Positions 16,726 to 24,870 of a stretch of 64,000 nucleotides of DNA are shown here, piece after piece. The DNA is from Candidatus Margulisiibacteriota bacterium. Lineage in GTDB: Bacteria > Margulisbacteria > WOR-1 > O2-12-FULL-45-9 > XYB2-FULL-48-7. Position 1 is the stretch's first letter. Each line of letters begins with the position of its first letter. Below the pieces are notes generated by a model that was given only the letters and a program-made list of their open reading frames with translations, did not search any database and was not told the DNA's origin. The DNA lies in assembly GCA_041661965.1 (NCBI GenBank), contig JBAZTH010000002.1, positions 509,783-573,782 on the forward strand, in the 5' to 3' direction. Position numbers and translations under genes: made by a program.

Positions 16726-17892
16726 ATGCTACAAGGCAAGACAATCATTCTCGGGGTTACCGGTTGTATTGCCGCTTACAAAGCCGCGACGATTGTTTCC
16801 CGCTTAAAAGACCTGGGGGCTGATATCTGGGTCGTCATGACCAAAGAAGGGGCCCAGCTAGTTGGTCCGCTGACCTTCCGTACTTTATCCGGCAACCCGG
16901 TGGTTCTCGACCTTTACTCCCAAGAAATTGCCAACACGCCTGTTCCACACATCGCTCTTTCCCAAAAGGCTGACCTAATTGTCATTGCTCCGGCGACCGC
17001 CAACGTGATCGGCAAGCTCGCCGGTGGTTTGGCCGACGATGCCTTATCGACCATGGCCCTTTCGACCACCGCTAAAAAACTGCTTGCCCCGGCGATGAAC
17101 TGCGAAATGTGGCGTAATCCGGCGGTCGTCGCCAACGTGGAAAAGGCCCGCCTCTTTGGCTGGGAAACGATCGGCCCGGTCGAAGGGAAACTGGCTTGCG
17201 GTGATAACGGTATTGGAAGAATGAGCGAACCGGAAGAAATTGTTGCCAGGATAGTCGAGTTGCTGGTCCCGCGCCAGGACCTTAAAGGGAAAAAGTTTTT
17301 AATAACCGCCGGGGGGACAAGGGAACCGCTTGACCCGGTCCGTTATTTGTCCAACCGCTCATCGGGGAAGATGGGTTACGCTCTGGCCGAAGCGGCCAGG
17401 CGGCGCGGCGCGACGGTTACCTTGATCTCCGCGAATGTTAACTTGCCTGTTCCTTTGGATCTTAGGCCGATCAAAGTTGAAACCGCCAAGGATTTGCTGG
17501 CCGCGGTCCTCGAACACCTAAACGAGGCCGACGCGGTGATCATGGCCGCGGCGGTCGCCGACTTTAAGGTTAAGAACCAAAAAGCAAAGATCAAAAAAGA
17601 GACTGGGCTGACCTTAGAACTTGAAGAAAACCCTGATATTCTGAAGGCCGTCGCCCGGCAAAAGGGGAACAAAAAGGTGGTCGGCTTCGCCCTGGAGACA
17701 GAGGACTTGATCGGGAACGCCAAAAAGAAGCTGGCCGAAAAAAACCTGGACCTGATCGTTGCCAATGGACCGGAAAATTTCGACAATGACCTGGCCAAGG
17801 TCGTCTTAATTGGGAAAAGTGGAGAAGCGCTAGCCCTGCCATCCGCCGCCAAATTGATCGTTGCCGATCAGATTCTAGACGCCGTTTTTTAG
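16726..17892 (+). CDS. coaBC: Bifunctional phosphopantothenoylcysteine decarboxylase/synthase
   Basis: The 388-residue protein makes 4'-phosphopantetheine from phosphopantothenate and cysteine for coenzyme A. The flavin-dependent CoaC half (1-180) has GVTGCIAAYKA, APATANVIGKLAGGLADD, the PAMN motif and the catalytic Cys in LACGDNGIGRM. The CoaB half (190-388) has GGTREPLDPVRYLSNRSSGKMG. It ends overlapping the convergent HD-domain gene by 18 bases. Confidence 0.97.
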   Translation: MLQGKTIILGVTGCIAAYKAATIVSRLKDLGADIWVVMTKEGAQLVGPLTFRTLSGNPVVLDLYSQEIANTPVPHIALSQKADLIVIAPATANVIGKLAGGLADDALSTMALSTTAKKLLAPAMNCEMWRNPAVVANVEKARLFGWETIGPVEGKLACGDNGIGRMSEPEEIVARIVELLVPRQDLKGKKFLITAGGTREPLDPVRYLSNRSSGKMGYALAEAARRRGATVTLISANVNLPVPLDLRPIKVETAKDLLAAVLEHLNEADAVIMAAAVADFKVKNQKAKIKKETGLTLELEENPDILKAVARQKGNKKVVGFALETEDLIGNAKKKLAEKNLDLIVANGPENFDNDLAKVVLIGKSGEALALPSAAKLIVADQILDAVF

Positions 17893-18702
17893 CAGTTGCT
17901 CGAAGGCGGCTACCAGCGGCCGATCGTACCGAAAACCATCTCTTTCTCTTTCCTTTATAAAAGTCAAAGCCTGTTTAGTCGTGTAATGTTCCGTCCGATA
18001 TTTGCGGGGCTCGGTTATCGCGTCGAAATAATCGACCAGGGAAAGGATTTGGCCTTCGACCGTGATATTCGCGAAAGAAAAACCTTCGGGCGTATTACCG
18101 TCAAAGATATGGTTGAAACCGATGATCTTGGCCGCTTCCCGGGAAGCCGTGAACTGGGTCAGCAGATAATAGCCGAAGATAAGGTGTCCGCGCCTGATCA
18201 GGTCGCTTTCGTTCGGGTCAAGCGAACCGGCTCTGTCGAGGTTGGCGGCAGGAACGATGATCTTGCCGACATCGTGCAGATAACCGGCTTGAAAGAGGCG
18301 GGTTCGGCTGTTGGCCGGCAAGCCGATCGCCGCGCCCAGCCACCGGCAGAGTTTGGCGACCCGTAGTTCATGTTGAGCGGTCGCTGAATGGTGTCCGGCG
18401 ATGCTGGCGTGTAAAACTTTCAATAATATTTCCCGTTCCTGGACGGGAAGGTGTTGTTCAAGCTCGATCAGCGAAGCGGCGCTGTTCCTGGCGCTGGCCG
18501 CGAATTCGGCGTCGGTTGCCTGGCAAAGGCGGTAACCGAACTCGGCGGGTATTTTGGCCAGATCCAGACCAAGCCTTCGAAGCACTTCATTCCGGGCGGG
18601 GATTTCCCCGTGGATCCGGTATTGCCGGGCAAGTTGTTGCAGCGGAGCCCGATCAAAATGGGCGATAAAGACATATCTTGGTAAGATTTTATCTGTTCTC
18701 AT
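17875..18702 (-). CDS. HD-domain protein, degenerate HD-GYP type
   Basis: The protein has 275 residues. The C-terminal half follows the HD-GYP layout: LHDVGKIIVP (the HD pair), RRGHLIFGYYLL and a family-type DYFDAITEPRKYR near the end. The c-di-GMP phosphodiesterase signature is changed: HHE is replaced by FNH and the GYP-containing loop by DGNTPEG. The N-terminal 90 residues are unfamiliar. It may keep metal-dependent phosphohydrolase activity on another substrate or act as a regulator. It is convergent with coaBC and divergent from priA. Confidence 0.75.
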   Translation of the reverse strand: MRTDKILPRYVFIAHFDRAPLQQLARQYRIHGEIPARNEVLRRLGLDLAKIPAEFGYRLCQATDAEFAASARNSAASLIELEQHLPVQEREILLKVLHASIAGHHSATAQHELRVAKLCRWLGAAIGLPANSRTRLFQAGYLHDVGKIIVPAANLDRAGSLDPNESDLIRRGHLIFGYYLLTQFTASREAAKIIGFNHIFDGNTPEGFSFANITVEGQILSLVDYFDAITEPRKYRTEHYTTKQALTFIKERERDGFRYDRPLVAAFEQLLKNGV

Positions 18703-18738
18703 TCTTTTCTATCGTTCGCTTTAGCGAGGGATTTCAGC

Positions 18739-18744
18739 TATAAT
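18739..18744 (+). promoter_or_regulatory. -10 box of priA, leaderless type
   Basis: TATAAT is followed by exactly six bases and then the ATG at 18751. There is no Shine-Dalgarno site, and the -35 is weak. Confidence 0.55.
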
Positions 18745-18750
18745 TTTTGC

Positions 18751-20730
18751 ATGTACGCGGAAGTGATTCTCTCCAAGGCGGCGGAACGGATCGACAAGAT
18801 CTACCATTACGCCATTCCAGAAAACCTAAAGCAGACAATTAAGATTGGCCAACCGGTTGTTTTCCCTTTTGGCAAGCGTCGGGAGATTGGCTATGTTGTC
18901 GGCTTTGTTGAAAAAGCGGACGTCCCCCAGGTTAAGGAGATCGCGGAAATCATTACCGAAAAACCGCTGTTTAACGAAAACCAGGTTAAATTGGCCAATT
19001 GGATATCTGAATACTATTGCTCCTTCCGGCTCTCCGCCCTGCGACTGGTGATGCCCCCCGGGAAAAAGGACGTTAAAAGTTTAAAGACGAAGCCAAGGAG
19101 TCAGAAAGCCGAGGCTAAGGCAGAGGGCGCAACTTCCGGTCCAGAGTTGACTGCCGACCAAGCCAAAGCGGTTGTCGCGATTACCGCTTCGTTAGCGGCC
19201 GGCGATGGCGCTCATTTCCTTTTATTCGGGGTGACCGGGTCGGGGAAGACCGAAGTTTACATGAAGAGCGTGGAACAAGCACTTGCCCAGGGTAAAAGTT
19301 CGATCGTGATGGTCCCGGAAATTGCCCTGACTCCGCAATTGGTCCAGCGTTTTAAGGCCAGGTTTGGGGATGGGATCGCCCTGGTCCATAGCGATCTGAC
19401 CGGCGCGAAAAGACGGCAGGAATGGGACCGGATCGCCAGCGGTGAGGCGAAGATCATTCTTGGGGCGCGTTCGGCGCTCTTCGCGCCGGCAACCGATCTT
19501 GGCTTGATAGTGATCGATGAAGAATATGAACGCTCCTATAAACAGGACAATGCCCCCCGCTATCACGTCCGGGAAACGGCCGCTTACTTGGCTTCATTGA
19601 CAAAGGCGACGATCGTTCTTGGTTCGGCGACGCCAGCGGTTGAAACTTATTACGAAGCGGAGCAGGGAAACCTGCGGATCTTGGCGCTTCCCGACCGGAT
19701 CGATGCCCGGCCGCTCCCCCCGGTCGAGATCATTGATATGCGCCGGGAGCGGGGGGGCTTGCTGTCGAAGAAATTACGTGATGAGCTTCGCCTAACTTTA
19801 GAGCGGGGCGAGCAAGCGATCCTTTTTATCAACCGGCGCGGTTATTTTACCTATGTTCAGTGCCGGGATTGCGGTTTCGCGCTCCAGTGCCCGCACTGTT
19901 CGATTTCGCTGACCTACCACAGCAGTGATCAGCTGCTTCGTTGCAACCGTTGCGGGTATTCGGTCGCGCCGCCAAAGGGTTGTCCGCAATGCAACAGTTC
20001 GAGCCTTGGCTATTTCGGGACCGGGACCCAGCGGATCGAAAACGAAGTGGCGGAGGTTTTTCCCGCCGCCCGGATCCTCCGCTATGACCGGGACTCGGTC
20101 AGCAAGCGGGGTTCGCACGAGGCGTTCTTCTCGGTCTTTGCCGAAGGGAAAGCCGATGTGCTGATCGGGACGCAGATGGTCGCCAAAGGGTTGGATGTCG
20201 CCAAGGTCACGCTGGTCGGCGTGGTTTCGGCCGATACCGCTATTAACTTGCCTGATTTTAGGTCGGCCGAATATACCTTTCAGCTTCTGACCCAGGTTGC
20301 TGGGCGGGCCGGTCGTCATAAGTTACCGGGTAAAGTGATTGTCCAGACCCATGCTCCGGACCATTACGCGATCCTGGCGGCCGCCAAACAGGACTACGAA
20401 TTATTTTATCGCCAGGAGATCGTTCATCGTCAGGAACTTGGCTACCCTCCGTTCTCTCGACTGATCAGCCTGCTTTTTACCGGAGTGGAGGCGGCGCGGA
20501 CTTTAAAAGCGGCGGAAGAGGTCGGCCGGATGATCCTGGCGGTCAAAAAGGCTGGGGTCTTAGGCCCGGCCCCGGCGGTGATCAGTAAGCTGCATGGCGA
20601 GTGGCGCTATCGTTTGCTCATCAAAGGGGAGTTGGAAGAAAGCCGGTCGATTATTAAAAAAGTATTAAATAATTTTAAGCCGGAAGGGGTTTCGCTGACG
20701 ATTGACATTGATCCGATGAATTTACTCTAA
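18751..20730 (+). CDS. priA: Primosomal helicase PriA
   Basis: The protein has 659 residues, somewhat shorter than the E. coli enzyme of about 730. It restarts stalled replication forks. The N-terminal DNA-binding domain is followed by an SF2 helicase core with GVTGSGKTE near residue 166 and a DEEY variant of the usual DEEH motif (IDEEYERSYKQ). The zinc-binding insert has paired Cys motifs (CRDCGFALQCPHC and CNRCGYSVAPPKGCPQC). Conserved GTQMVAKGLD and QVAGRAGR motifs are present. Confidence 0.97.
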   Translation: MYAEVILSKAAERIDKIYHYAIPENLKQTIKIGQPVVFPFGKRREIGYVVGFVEKADVPQVKEIAEIITEKPLFNENQVKLANWISEYYCSFRLSALRLVMPPGKKDVKSLKTKPRSQKAEAKAEGATSGPELTADQAKAVVAITASLAAGDGAHFLLFGVTGSGKTEVYMKSVEQALAQGKSSIVMVPEIALTPQLVQRFKARFGDGIALVHSDLTGAKRRQEWDRIASGEAKIILGARSALFAPATDLGLIVIDEEYERSYKQDNAPRYHVRETAAYLASLTKATIVLGSATPAVETYYEAEQGNLRILALPDRIDARPLPPVEIIDMRRERGGLLSKKLRDELRLTLERGEQAILFINRRGYFTYVQCRDCGFALQCPHCSISLTYHSSDQLLRCNRCGYSVAPPKGCPQCNSSSLGYFGTGTQRIENEVAEVFPAARILRYDRDSVSKRGSHEAFFSVFAEGKADVLIGTQMVAKGLDVAKVTLVGVVSADTAINLPDFRSAEYTFQLLTQVAGRAGRHKLPGKVIVQTHAPDHYAILAAAKQDYELFYRQEIVHRQELGYPPFSRLISLLFTGVEAARTLKAAEEVGRMILAVKKAGVLGPAPAVISKLHGEWRYRLLIKGELEESRSIIKKVLNNFKPEGVSLTIDIDPMNLL

Positions 20731-20759
20731 GAACGGTTTTCTTCTTATATAATGTAATA

Positions 20760-20765
20760 TATAAT
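20760..20765 (+). promoter_or_regulatory. -10 box of def, leaderless type
   Basis: TATAAT at 20760-20765 lies exactly six bases before the ATG at 20772. A second TATAAT lies at 20748-20753. The spacing supports the ATG at 20772 over the one at 20766, which abuts the box. Confidence 0.5.
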
Positions 20766-20771
20766 ATGAAT

Positions 20772-21260
20772 ATGAAGCTGAAAATTGTTAAATTCCCAAG
20801 CCCGGTCCTGCGGAAAAAGGCCAAAGCGGTCAAAAAAGTCACCCCGGAAATAGTCCGGTTAATCGATGAGATGATCGAGACAATGCATGCCGCTCCCGGG
20901 GTCGGATTAGCCGCCCCCCAAGTCGGCAAATCATTGCAGGTGATCGTTGTCGATATCGGCGCCGGACCAATCGCGTTCGTTAATCCCAAGGTCATAAAAC
21001 GGAGCGGCTGTCAGGTCTACGTTGAAGGCTGTCTTTCGCTTCCCGGGGTTGAGGCTCCGGTCGAACGGTCGAATCATGTTCTGGTGAAAGGGTTGTCGCG
21101 CGACGGCCAGCCGCTTTCGGTCGATGCCGCCGGCTTTCTGGCGACCGTTTTTCAGCACGAGATCGACCATCTCGACGGCAAGGTTTTGATCGACCGGGTA
21201 AGCGATCCCAGTCTGATAAAATTCGTGACCAAGAAAGAGCCTAAGGAAGAACTACTATGA
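20772..21260 (+). CDS. def: Peptide deformylase
   Basis: The 162-residue enzyme removes the formyl group from nascent proteins. Its three motifs are present: GVGLAAPQVG, EGCLSLPG (metal-binding Cys) and QHEIDHLDG (metal-binding histidines and catalytic Glu). The start was chosen at 20772 by its distance from the -10 box; 20766 would add two residues. The TGA overlaps the fmt ATG by four bases. Confidence 0.96.
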   Translation: MKLKIVKFPSPVLRKKAKAVKKVTPEIVRLIDEMIETMHAAPGVGLAAPQVGKSLQVIVVDIGAGPIAFVNPKVIKRSGCQVYVEGCLSLPGVEAPVERSNHVLVKGLSRDGQPLSVDAAGFLATVFQHEIDHLDGKVLIDRVSDPSLIKFVTKKEPKEELL

Positions 21261-22204
21261 AGCTGGTCTACTTTGGTACCCCTGAACCAGCTGCCGATGT
21301 CTTGGCTGGATTGCTAAAAGCTGGCTTGACTCCTGCTCTGGTCGTTACCCAGCCCGATCGGCCGAAAGGCCGAGGACAAATAGTCGGGCATTCGCCGGTT
21401 AAAGAGATCGCGCTTGATCATAACTTACCGTTGGAACAACCGGAGCGGGTAAGAAACAACCCGGTTTTTAAGGCGCTATTGGAATCAATCAAGCCGGATC
21501 TTTGTATCGTTGTCGCTTATGGTCAGATCCTGCCGGCCGACATCTTGGCTATTCCCAGGCTAGGTTTTATTAATCTCCATGCCTCTCTCTTGCCAAAGTA
21601 CCGGGGGGCCGCTCCGGTCCAATGGGCGTTGATCAATGGGGAGAAAGAAAGCGGTGTAACTGTAATTAGGCTAACCGAAGAGCTGGATGCCGGTCCGATC
21701 CTGGCGCGACAGGCGGTGCTTATCACGCCGGAGGACAATGCCGAAACCTACCTGCGTAAAGCTTTTGTCGCCGGGCAGGAGCTACTGCTTAATTTATTGC
21801 CGAAGCTGGAAGCCGGGGAAGTCCGGTCGATCGAACAGAATGAGGCCGAAGTGACCTATGCGCCGACCCTGAAAAAGGAAAGCGGCGCCATTGATTGGCG
21901 AAAATCAGCCGTCGAGATCGCTAATCTGGTGCGGGGAACCCTTCCATGGCCGGTTGCCCACACCATATATAGGGGTAGGCAATTGAAGTTGTTTAATGTT
22001 CAGACCGTTGACCTGCCGGAAATCGCTCCCCACCGGACAGTCGGTGAAATAGTCGCTATAATTAAGGGAGAAGGACTGGTTATTGCCACCGGACTTGGGC
22101 ATCTCTTGATCAAAGAAGTACAGCTAGATGGCGGCAAACGCATGTCCTGCGCCAGTTTCCTCGCTGGCCACGACGTAGAAATCGGCGAAACCCTTCCCAA
22201 TTAA
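21257..22204 (+). CDS. fmt: Methionyl-tRNA formyltransferase
   Basis: The 315-residue protein formylates initiator Met-tRNA using 10-formyl-tetrahydrofolate. Landmarks are MKLVYFGTPEPAADVLAGL, the catalytic INLHASLLPKYRGAAPVQWA (with the conserved Asn, His and downstream Asp of ELDAGPIL) and the C-terminal tRNA-binding domain. It starts in the def stop codon (ATGA overlap), the usual def-fmt pairing. Confidence 0.97.
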   Translation: MKLVYFGTPEPAADVLAGLLKAGLTPALVVTQPDRPKGRGQIVGHSPVKEIALDHNLPLEQPERVRNNPVFKALLESIKPDLCIVVAYGQILPADILAIPRLGFINLHASLLPKYRGAAPVQWALINGEKESGVTVIRLTEELDAGPILARQAVLITPEDNAETYLRKAFVAGQELLLNLLPKLEAGEVRSIEQNEAEVTYAPTLKKESGAIDWRKSAVEIANLVRGTLPWPVAHTIYRGRQLKLFNVQTVDLPEIAPHRTVGEIVAIIKGEGLVIATGLGHLLIKEVQLDGGKRMSCASFLAGHDVEIGETLPN

Positions 22205-22219
22205 GGGGAAAATCGACTA

Positions 22220-22249
22220 TTGACACCCCCACAGGTAGCGTGATAAAGT
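22220..22249 (+). promoter_or_regulatory. Promoter of the nrd operon
   Basis: TTGACA (22220-22225), 18-base spacer, TAAAGT (22244-22249). The predicted leader is about 58 bases, with a possible CACCCTA/TAGGGTG stem followed by an AAGGAG Shine-Dalgarno site seven bases before the nrdR ATG. I could not find a clear NrdR-box pair. Confidence 0.55.
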
Positions 22250-22313
22250 TCGCAGCACCCTAAATCTATGACCCATTGAACTAAGGCTAAGTAGGGTGAC
22301 AAGGAGTCGAGGG

Positions 22314-22781
22314 ATGAAATGCCCATTTTGCGATAGCCTAGAAGACAAGGTCCTGGAATCCAGGGAAGTTGACGACGCCGTAACGATTCGGAGGCGCCGG
22401 GAATGCCTTTCCTGCCGGGGGCGGTTTACCTCTTACGAACGGATCGAGGAGCGGCCAGTTTTGGTCATTAAGCGAGATGGCCGCCGCGAGCAATTCAGCC
22501 GTCAGAAAGTTATGACCGGGATCCTTCGGGCTTGTGAAAAACGTCCGGTTTCTTTGGCTACAATTGAAACGATCGTTGATGAAGTGGAAAAAGCTTTACA
22601 TCGAGAGGCAGGGAGGGAGGTAATGAGCTCCAAGATCGGGGAAATGGTGATGGAAAAAATGCACCAGATCGACAAAGTCGCTTATATTAGGTTCGCGTCG
22701 GTTTATCGCAAGTTTGAACATGTTTCCGAATTCCAAAGAGAAGTCGAAGAATTAACGGGGAGGTACTTAGATGTCCACTGA
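22314..22781 (+). CDS. nrdR: Transcriptional repressor NrdR
   Basis: The protein has 155 residues from the ATG at 22314 (MKCPFCDSLEDKVLESR). The N-terminal zinc ribbon has CPFC and CLSC pairs, followed by the family RRRRECLSCRGRFTSYERIE, then an ATP-cone (VIKRDGRREQFSRQKVMTGI). NrdR represses ribonucleotide reductase genes when dATP is bound. Here it heads the operon it presumably controls. The last 11 bases overlap the first nrdD. Confidence 0.97.
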   Translation: MKCPFCDSLEDKVLESREVDDAVTIRRRRECLSCRGRFTSYERIEERPVLVIKRDGRREQFSRQKVMTGILRACEKRPVSLATIETIVDEVEKALHREAGREVMSSKIGEMVMEKMHQIDKVAYIRFASVYRKFEHVSEFQREVEELTGRYLDVH

Positions 22782-24870
22782 TTTGATGGCAGAAAAAATG
22801 GGAAAGGTGAATGATTCGACCGATCTGGCGTTGTTCGTGAGAACCTCGGAAGAGGATATCGTTGGCTGGGACCGGGCGAAGATCGTCGCGGCTCTTGTCC
22901 GCGAAACCGGGATCGACCAAAACGTCGCTGAAATGATCGGTAAAGAAGTTGAGGTCCAGATCAAAAATTTGAATTTGAAAAATGTCACCTCGCCGCTTAT
23001 CCGCGAGCTGGTTGACGTGAAACTGTTGGAGTTCGGGCTCGAAGACGCCCGCCGGAAACACACCCGGCTTGGGTCGCCGCTTTACGATGTCAAAAACATA
23101 ATCTTCAATCCGAACAAGGAGAACGCCAACGTTCCCCACGGACCGGAAGCGACCAATCTGACCCTGGCGGAAAACATCAAGAAGGAATTCGCCCTCCTTT
23201 CGGTCTTCTCGGCCGATATCGCCGATGCCCACATGCGCGGCGACCTTCATTTGCACGACCTTGGCTTCATTGACCGGCCGTATTGCAGCGGCCAGTCGGT
23301 CGAATACGTGAAAAAGTTCGGGCTGGACCTGCCGAACGCCCTTTCGATCGCCAAACCGGCCAAACACGCCGAAGTTCTCCTGGCCCAAATGGTAAAATTC
23401 TCGGCCGCCCTCCAGGGCGTTTTTGCCGGCGCCATCGGCTGGGACGCGGTCAACCTCTTTTTCGCCCCCTTCCTGGTTGGGATGTCCGACGCCGAAGTGC
23501 GGCAGATCGCCCAGATGATGATCTACGAATACAGCCAGCAGGCGGTCGCTCGCGGCGGCCAGGCGATCTTCTCCGATATCAATCTTTATTGGGAAGTGCC
23601 GAAACATTTTGAAAAGGTGCCGGCGATGGGCCCGGGCGGGGAATATACCGGCAAAGTCTACGGCGATTATATTAAAGAAGCCCAGCGCTTTGTTTGGGCC
23701 CTGTTCGACGTTTACAAAGAAGGGGACGGTTCCGGCCGGCCGTTCTTCTTTCCCAAACCGCTCGTTCACATGACCGAGAAATTCTTTGTGACCGAAGGGC
23801 ACGAAAAGTTCCTGCGGCACATTTCCGACGTCGCGACCACCATGGGGAACACCTATTTCGTTTTCGACCGCGGCGAGACCGCCAAGATCTCGGAATGCTG
23901 CCGGCTTTCCTTCAAGCTCGAGCAGTCCGATCTTGACGATGCCAAAGAGCCGTGGCGGATGCGCTATTCGGCCCTGCAGAACGTGACGGTCAACCTGCCG
24001 CGCTTAGCTTTCAAGGCGGGCGGTTCCGATGAAAAACTCTTTGAATTGATCGATCAGCATTTGGAGCTCGCGGCCAAAGCCCATGTTCAGAAGAAGTCCT
24101 TTATTACCGAGATCCTGGAAGCCGGTCAGCGCGGCCCGCTTTCCATGCTGGCGATGAACCGGGACGGCCAGCCCTATCTGCGGATGTTCCGCGTCAGCTA
24201 CCTGATGGGGATCCTGGGGCTTAACGAAGTGGTCCAGGCCCACAAAGGCCAGCAAATGCACGAGTCGCAGGACGCGGTCAAATTCGGGTTGAAGGTTATT
24301 TCTCACATGAAGATCAAATGCGAAGAGATGACCAAAAAGTACGGGATGCATTTTGTCCTGGAGCAGACCCCGGCCGAATCGACCGCTTACCGCTTTGCCA
24401 AACTCGACCTCGAGCATTTTCCGGAAGCGGCCGCCCGGGTCGTCAAAGGGAAGATCGGGACGAGCGAGATCTACTATACCAACTCGACCTATTTCAACGT
24501 TTCGATCCCGATGAGCTCGATCGACCGGGTCAAGCAGGAAGGGCTGTTCCATCCGCTGATCGACGCGGGTGCCTTGACCCACGTCTGGCTCGGAGAGAGC
24601 AAACCGTCGCCGGAATCGATCGCTAATTTCGTGACCAAAACCTTCCACAACACCCAGAACGCCCAGGTCGCGTTCTCGCCGGAATTCACCTCCTGCAACC
24701 AGTGCGGCAAGATCACCCGCGGCTTGCGCGACAAATGCCCTTATTGCCAGTCCGAGAATATCGAGGGGATCACCCGGATCACCGGTTATTTCTCCCGCGT
24801 TTCCGGTTGGAACAAAGGGAAGCTCGCCGAACTAAAAGAGAGGTATCGCAATGGAAACGTTAACAGCTAA
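22771..24870 (+). CDS. nrdD: Anaerobic ribonucleoside-triphosphate reductase, first copy
   Basis: This is a 699-residue class III glycyl-radical enzyme that makes dNTPs from NTPs without oxygen. An N-terminal ATP-cone (about 16-105) is followed by the catalytic barrel with HLHDLGFIDRPYCSGQ (an active-site Cys) and ISECCRLSFKL near residue 371. The C-terminal zinc site has Cys 642, 645, 656 and 659, followed by ITGYFSRVSGWNKGK with the presumed radical Gly at 672. It overlaps nrdR by 11 and the second copy by 20 bases. No nrdG activase gene is visible in the window. Confidence 0.95.
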   Translation: MSTDLMAEKMGKVNDSTDLALFVRTSEEDIVGWDRAKIVAALVRETGIDQNVAEMIGKEVEVQIKNLNLKNVTSPLIRELVDVKLLEFGLEDARRKHTRLGSPLYDVKNIIFNPNKENANVPHGPEATNLTLAENIKKEFALLSVFSADIADAHMRGDLHLHDLGFIDRPYCSGQSVEYVKKFGLDLPNALSIAKPAKHAEVLLAQMVKFSAALQGVFAGAIGWDAVNLFFAPFLVGMSDAEVRQIAQMMIYEYSQQAVARGGQAIFSDINLYWEVPKHFEKVPAMGPGGEYTGKVYGDYIKEAQRFVWALFDVYKEGDGSGRPFFFPKPLVHMTEKFFVTEGHEKFLRHISDVATTMGNTYFVFDRGETAKISECCRLSFKLEQSDLDDAKEPWRMRYSALQNVTVNLPRLAFKAGGSDEKLFELIDQHLELAAKAHVQKKSFITEILEAGQRGPLSMLAMNRDGQPYLRMFRVSYLMGILGLNEVVQAHKGQQMHESQDAVKFGLKVISHMKIKCEEMTKKYGMHFVLEQTPAESTAYRFAKLDLEHFPEAAARVVKGKIGTSEIYYTNSTYFNVSIPMSSIDRVKQEGLFHPLIDAGALTHVWLGESKPSPESIANFVTKTFHNTQNAQVAFSPEFTSCNQCGKITRGLRDKCPYCQSENIEGITRITGYFSRVSGWNKGKLAELKERYRNGNVNS

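Noticed and set aside
22205..22313. Known riboswitch (preQ1, fluoride or cobalamin) before nrdR
   Set aside because: An AACTAAGG stretch recalls the preQ1-I tail, but the required upstream stem-loop is missing; no other consensus fits.
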